From: Ulota crispa
Lineage: Eukaryota; Streptophyta; Bryopsida; Orthotrichales; Orthotrichaceae
Length of the DNA stretch: 64,000 nt
Assembly (NCBI GenBank): GCA_963920765.1
Contig: OY987242.1
Location: 9,512,789-9,576,788, forward strand
Reading direction: 5' to 3'
A program made the translations under genes and the position numbers. The stretch's first letter is position 1; each line of letters begins with the position of its first letter. This document shows, piece after piece, positions 59,280 to 64,000 of this stretch. The notes below the pieces were generated by a model. It was not told where the DNA came from, did no database searches, and was given only the letters and a program-made list of their open reading frames with translations.

Positions 59280-59720
59280 ATGGCGGACCCGCTGCTGTTC
59301 GAGGACATCTTCAGCATCACGCAGCTGGACCCGGACGGCAAGAAATTCGACAAGGTGTCGCGCATTGTGGCGCACAGTGAGCAGTTCGACATGGACGTGC
59401 TGCTGGACGTGAACGTGGACCTGTACCCGTTGCTCAAGGGGGAGAAGTTCACGCTGGCTCTCGCCTCCACGCTCAGCCTCGACGGCACCTTGGACGACGG
59501 CACCTTCGATCAGAGCCGCCGCAAGTCGCTGGCAGACAGGTACGAGTACGTCATGTATGGCAAGGTGTACAAGTACGCCGACACGGAGTCCAAGGGCCCT
59601 CCCAAGGTGGAAACGTACGTCTCTTTCGGCGGCCTCTTGATGTGCCTCAAGGGCGACCCTAACAATCTGAACAGCCTCATGCTCGACCAGCGCGTCTACT
59701 TGCTCATGCGCAAGGTGTGA
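59280..59720 (+). CDS. RPB8: DNA-directed RNA polymerases I, II and III subunit RPABC3 (RPB8)
   Basis: A 146-residue single-exon gene, the usual length for this family. The protein is a small OB-fold subunit shared by all three nuclear RNA polymerases. Family motifs are plain: LFEDIF near the start, [14 protein letters not shown], the [10 protein letters not shown] strand, [29 protein letters not shown] and the C-terminal [14 protein letters not shown] at 59280 gives the expected [11 protein letters not shown] start; the frame stays open upstream to 59220 but has no ATG there. The gene is GC-rich compared with its surroundings and has no intron. Two telo-box-like TAGGGTTT motifs (59731-59738, 59753-59760) lie just after the stop codon. 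Confidence 0.96.
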   Translation: MADPLLFEDIFSITQLDPDGKKFDKVSRIVAHSEQFDMDVLLDVNVDLYPLLKGEKFTLALASTLSLDGTLDDGTFDQSRRKSLADRYEYVMYGKVYKYADTESKGPPKVETYVSFGGLLMCLKGDPNNLNSLMLDQRVYLLMRKV

Positions 59721-61358
59721 GCGCAGGATTTAGGGTTTAAGGTCGCGGAATTTAGGGTTTGAGGTTACGACCCTTTGGCAACATCTTTTTTTGAAGGATC
59801 GATGGCTCGGGTTCCATTAGTGAAACTTTCATCTTGGGTAATGTACATATTTAGGCTGTCGAGAATGGCACTATATCAGAGGTTCTTGGTCGAAGGTTTC
59901 GTACGTGCAACCCTACTGACACGATCGTGATGGTGTTCGGTTGGCTATGCCTTTGCACTACATCAGGTAACCCTTTATGAGAACTTGTAATGTGGCTTGG
60001 CACTTGTTTGGAGTGTGTCATAGCTCTTCGGATTTCAGACTCTTTTTTTACATCATCGTGATCAATTTTGAGACAACATTGCCATTTGCTCTGGATGCTG
60101 ATTGTGTGGTATCTCAATTTTATGTTTTTTTGTATCACGTCGTTGGTTGGCTTTTGGCACTTGTTTGCACATATTTTTGCTCGGCAAGGGGTTCAAAGGC
60201 TGCTGGGAAGACGATTGGTGATTTGATACTTGGCCCTGAATGCGATTGGAGAGCTATGGAACTTCAGATTAGGGTTAAGACCGCTCCGGTGACCCTGTTA
60301 GTCTAATCATGCATGTCAATGCTTAGATTGCTTTGCTGGGAACGCTGGACTGTCTATTTATACATGTTAATGGTTTAGACTGCTTTGTTGGGAATGTTGG
60401 ACTGTTTCTAGGATGCCTGTAATGAAATCGACTGCTCTGTAAAACCGCAAGCTTAAGACGTCCATCAAGCTCTTGTTATCTGCGGTATCACAGATCTTAT
60501 GTTTTGGTAGTCTCCGTTATCCACTGGAATGTTTGCAGATTTTAGGTTACAGTGGAGGATGCCTTTTATAGGTTCCGCTACCTAATGCCACTTCGAGCAT
60601 GATGCGGATGGTATCGAGGATGGGTAAAAGAGAAACGTCAGGTTTGGCTCTCGGTTCTTTCTAGTAAGCTACACAGAATATTGCGTTTAGGTTGCCTCAC
60701 ATTAGTTTCTCGGCATTTTACACTAAGTAAACAATAACTGATGTTACAGTAGTTTTCATCAATAATTACTGCGGCTGTCAAGGTAACCTAAATGCAAGAT
60801 TTAGTGTAATTTAAACTTATTTAGTGAAATATAAACTTATATAGTGTAATATAATCTGCTGCCAAGGTCGCCAATGCCTTTTCCTAGAAACTGTATCTCC
60901 ACTTCAGAATGGCATTTGAACTTGTTTGACGGAGGGGGTGTAATCATTTGAAGTGTTTACCGAGGTATTGTGTACTGCGTTTGCAGCACATAAACGAGGG
61001 AGAAGCACTTGACAATCCACAATGTGTACGCACCGGTATACAATATTCCTAGGGGCCCTAGGGACAGTCAATTACCATGTGCCTGAGATTTTCAATATAC
61101 AACTTAAGACTTATCTATCCTTGTTCACAATTTGAACACACATGCAGTGTTAGAGACCAGACGAGGCTAAATTGAAACACTCTTCACTCTTCGAGAAACT
61201 GCTCAGTAGAAACTCCTTATCTCAGTATATTGTTGCAACACGTGGTCATGATACAAGTGGTGAGATGATTAAAGTCTTACCGTTGGTTAAGTAACTCCAA
61301 CCCTTGAGCTTATTATCTCTAGCAACTATGATACAATGGACGGTAACAGAAGTAAATT
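59721..61358 (+). other. 3' region of RPB8 and following intergenic DNA
   Basis: The first several hundred bases are non-repetitive and may be 3' UTR. ORFs at 59977-60306 plus and 59851-60138 minus lack motifs. No RNA gene was recognised. Confidence 0.4.
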
Positions 61359-62076
61359 ATAACCCTTAAACGTCGTTGCAGCCAATTTCTGGCTTCTGGA
61401 TGACTGAATATGACTGAATATGCTCTACAGGATATGAATAGTGCAATCTAAAGCATGTACATAGATTGATTGCTTTTGCATGCACAATGTTCACAATAGG
61501 GTCCCACTTGCCAATTGGGTAGTAAAGATGGATCACTGTGGAGTGTATTTAAAATTTTGAGGATCTTTTTACCAAAACTCAAACTCAATGTGAGTTACAA
61601 AAATGATGTGTTTTTAGTTTGAGCATAACTAGCAATAGAAAGTTTACCAAACCTAGTTTCTCCTTGTACTTTCAATTTCTGAAAGAATTTAAGTTTTGAA
61701 ATTTTTATTACTATCACAAGTTGACTACCTATTATCATGGAATGGTTACTTTTTCTAATTTTACCAACATGGGAAAAAAAATTCCATCATGATGATCTTC
61801 ATTGTGATTCACATCCATGATAAAAAAAATTGGCATAATTGAATACATTATGTAATTGATATGAATTTTTTTAGCATTTACTTCAAAAAATTACAATAAT
61901 TTCAAATTCTCACCAAACTTTATGAATATTTTTTATATATGTAGTATGCACATGCCTTCTTCTACTAAAATTATAACATTGAATTTTGATGCTGATTACA
62001 TTGCCAAAATAACTCCTAGAAGATGATTGCAATTCCATAAAAATCTATGGTTGTAGGCCCGTCCTTTAAGGGTTAA
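61359..62076. mobile_element. TTAA-family piggyBac-like element (copy O)
   Basis: The left end is ATAACCCTTAAACG and the right end is CGTCCTTTAAGGGTTAA, with TTAA at 62073-62076 and ATAA (one base off) on the left. Its right end is included in the tandem duplication 61964-62250. Confidence 0.55.
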
Positions 62077-62250
62077 GGGGTATCTGCCAGTAGCGGGTAC
62101 CTGCTATACTAAAATTATAACATCGAATTTTGATGCTGATTACATTGCCAAAATAACTCCTAGAAGATGATTGCAATTCCATAAAAAAACCATGGTTGTA
62201 GGCCCGTCCTTTAAGGGTTAAGGGGTATCTGCCAGTAGCGGGTACCTGCT
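61964..62250. repeat. two-copy tandem duplication, unit about 144 bp
   Basis: 61964-62107 and 62108-62250 are nearly identical. Each contains 113 bases of the right end of the TTAA element plus the adjoining 'ggggtatctgccagtagcgg' flank. The duplication therefore happened after the element inserted. Confidence 0.85.
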
Positions 62251-62364
62251 AACTAAGAAATCAAACATATCTACAGGCACCAGGTATCATGCAGGTTTAT
62301 TGGGTTTCCAAAAAAATGCCATTGTACTAGAATGGATCGTACCCCTGGGTTGGAGGTGTTCTAC

Positions 62365-63844
62365 TTATCTTTCAATACCCTGCTGGAGATATTGTATCAA
62401 ATCATAGCCAGCTGTACTCCACTTATTGTATGCATCTGCGCACGTCTTCATCATAAAATTCGCTGCCTCCCGCTCACTCATCTCGGGATGGAAACGTTTT
62501 CGTAAGTTACCAATAGGATCACCCCGACTGAAGCACGGAAGACCACTGTCCACCATGAGAAGAACCGTATTCACTATGCCATCCATATGCTTCCTTGCTG
62601 CCAAGTAGCCCCTTACACACAAACTGTCACAATCCAGATCCACAATGCTGGGTCAGTTATACTTTCGTTACAAAAATGGGAATAGTTCAGTTCAAGATTG
62701 TTTTCTACGCTTTGAGGGTCGCAGTAAAAGGAACCTTTTTGGACTCAACTGATCTGTGGTAGATGTTACATATGCGCCTTCCAGTCCTAAAAGCTGGACA
62801 ACAAAACTTGCACAGAAAAATGGGCTTGCACATGAAACTAGTAAGGCAATAAGATTACCTCACGAAATGATCCCAAGATTCACTTCTCATCTGGCCTGAG
62901 GGATCAATGAGCTGAGTCATTTCGTGACTCAGCTTAAATTGTGCACTTTCGAAGCGCATGTTCCCACCTGGAGATGTTTCCAAAATAAACCCGAAGTCGA
63001 TGTGTACAAGTCTCCCCTCACTGTGGACACAGAGCACATTATCAGTGGAAGGAAACCACAGACTACTACAACGTATACTATAGTTATTAGAATGTGTTTC
63101 CAGGCCATTCCTAAACTGCTGCATGAATACGGACATTTCATTGCATGAATGAAAAAATAGTACTGGTATATCTGAAGCAGTAAGTAGTACTTGTCAAAAA
63201 GAAGGTTGCCATTATGTCGATCCTTTGGCTGCAATAGAAGGCTTGCCACAGCGTAGCCAGCACTGCTGACAATGAAGTTGTTCCGCGCCCTCTCAAAACC
63301 ATCAGAGCCCACGGCCCCATACTCCTGTTGATAAAGCTCAAACAATCCACCATCTGACACTTCTCCCATTTGATTTCTACTCCGTGTATTTGGAACAACC
63401 TGCGTCCAAATCAGAGAGACTGTCAATTTATCCGATTGACCCAGAGTAAATTTCAAACATATCAGGGAAATGACTGCAGAAAAAACGACCGACTTGTAAT
63501 ATGAGAGAACTTGGACATCCTGACTCTTTGAGACTGGACCCTGAGGTCATCATCAAAGTACATAAACAATTGGTGAAGGCCATCCCCCTTATCAACAACA
63601 TTATAAGTCTCCAAAAATAGGCCTGTCGCTTACATATGCATAAAGATATTGCTCAAATGCTTCAAAGCAACAAAGAGATTTATAGAAAAATCGAACGAGA
63701 TACCTCAATAATTCCTCTGCCATAGCCAGTTGGAAGGACCCCATAAGGAAAAAGGTAAAGGTTGACACCAACTGCTTGCCAGATCTCCTTCAAAAGAGCA
63801 ATCACTTGAAGAGCAAGCACATCCTGTCGACAATCATCACCAAC
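62365..63844 (-). CDS. PI4KA: phosphatidylinositol 4-kinase alpha (type III), C-terminal catalytic part
   Basis: Model on the minus strand, 5' to 3': 63844..63704, 63399..63191, 63020..62859, 62623..62365. The gene continues beyond the window to the right. Borders are GT-AG and phases fit (0, 2, 2). The enzyme phosphorylates phosphatidylinositol to PI4P, mainly at the plasma membrane in plants and animals. The catalytic loop [13 protein letters not shown] and the activation segment [17 protein letters not shown] (the DFG motif) are intact. They are preceded by [31 protein letters not shown] and followed by [29 protein letters not shown] and the C-terminal [13 protein letters not shown]. These sequences mark the alpha class rather than the beta class. 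TAA stop at 62367-62365. The region 63845-64000 is intron. The kinase core up to the end is complete in the window; the N-lobe and the long N-terminal region are outside. Confidence 0.93.
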
Positions 63845-64000
63845 CTGTGCAATTTCAAGGTAGCTATGAATACGCGAGAAACAAATGTAAAAGGTGAGCA
63901 CCCTGAACGCTTCCAATCTAATACAAATCGATGTAAGGATACAAACAATCCCGGAATACATAACCATTAATCAACAAATTTTAACAAGAGTCTCAAACAA

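Overview
This is a 64 kb stretch of nuclear DNA from a land plant. The genes are plant-type: an apyrase with membrane anchors at both ends, a nuclear poly(A) polymerase, an MBR1/HIP1-type RING-H2 ligase, the RNA polymerase subunit RPB8 and a type III alpha phosphatidylinositol 4-kinase. They carry short GT-AG introns, and several lie near telo-box motifs. Gene density is low (about six genes). The spaces between genes are AT-rich and full of fold-back and terminal-inverted-repeat (TIR) elements. I suspect a bryophyte or other non-flowering plant, because the introns are short and there is a TTAA-flanked transposon family that I do not associate with flowering plants. The species cannot be fixed from the sequence.

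Layout. 1-5100: AT-rich repeats, including one 1.2 kb TTAA-flanked element with a smaller MITE inside it, two more copies of that MITE, and one looser TIR element. 5162-9817: two plus-strand genes, a small unrecognised five-exon gene and an apyrase whose C-terminus lies in a second exon. 10.6-16.5 kb: several non-autonomous DNA elements (fold-back with 8-bp target duplication, TTAA elements, fold-back with TA flanks). 16562-22373: a complete but decayed minus-strand Ty3/Gypsy chromovirus with both LTRs and a 5-bp target duplication. 23.2-24.0 kb: a second copy of the TA-flanked fold-back. 25.4-27.1 kb: minus-strand poly(A) polymerase in a GC-rich island, cut by a 200-bp assembly gap. 27.7-36.3 kb: gene-free, with a striking 15-bp minisatellite. 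36.3-44 kb: leader and coding exons of the RING-H2 gene, with a TTAA element inside its last intron. 44.7-58 kb: gene-poor, with many TTAA elements, a 1.5 kb palindrome and minisatellites. 59280-59720: RPB8. 62365-64000: 3' end of the PI4K alpha gene on the minus strand, running off the window.

The genes are unrelated housekeeping genes with no operon-like logic. The most informative material is the repeat content: (1) about a dozen elements with ends TTAACCCCTAAAGG...CCTTTAGGGGTTAA, which look like non-autonomous piggyBac-type transposons; (2) a chromovirus whose LTR promoter region carries perfect heat-shock-element arrays upstream of a TATA box; (3) a TTAA element whose end lies inside the 5' splice-site consensus of a RING-ligase intron; (4) large palindromes. 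No CRISPR array, rRNA or tRNA gene was recognised.
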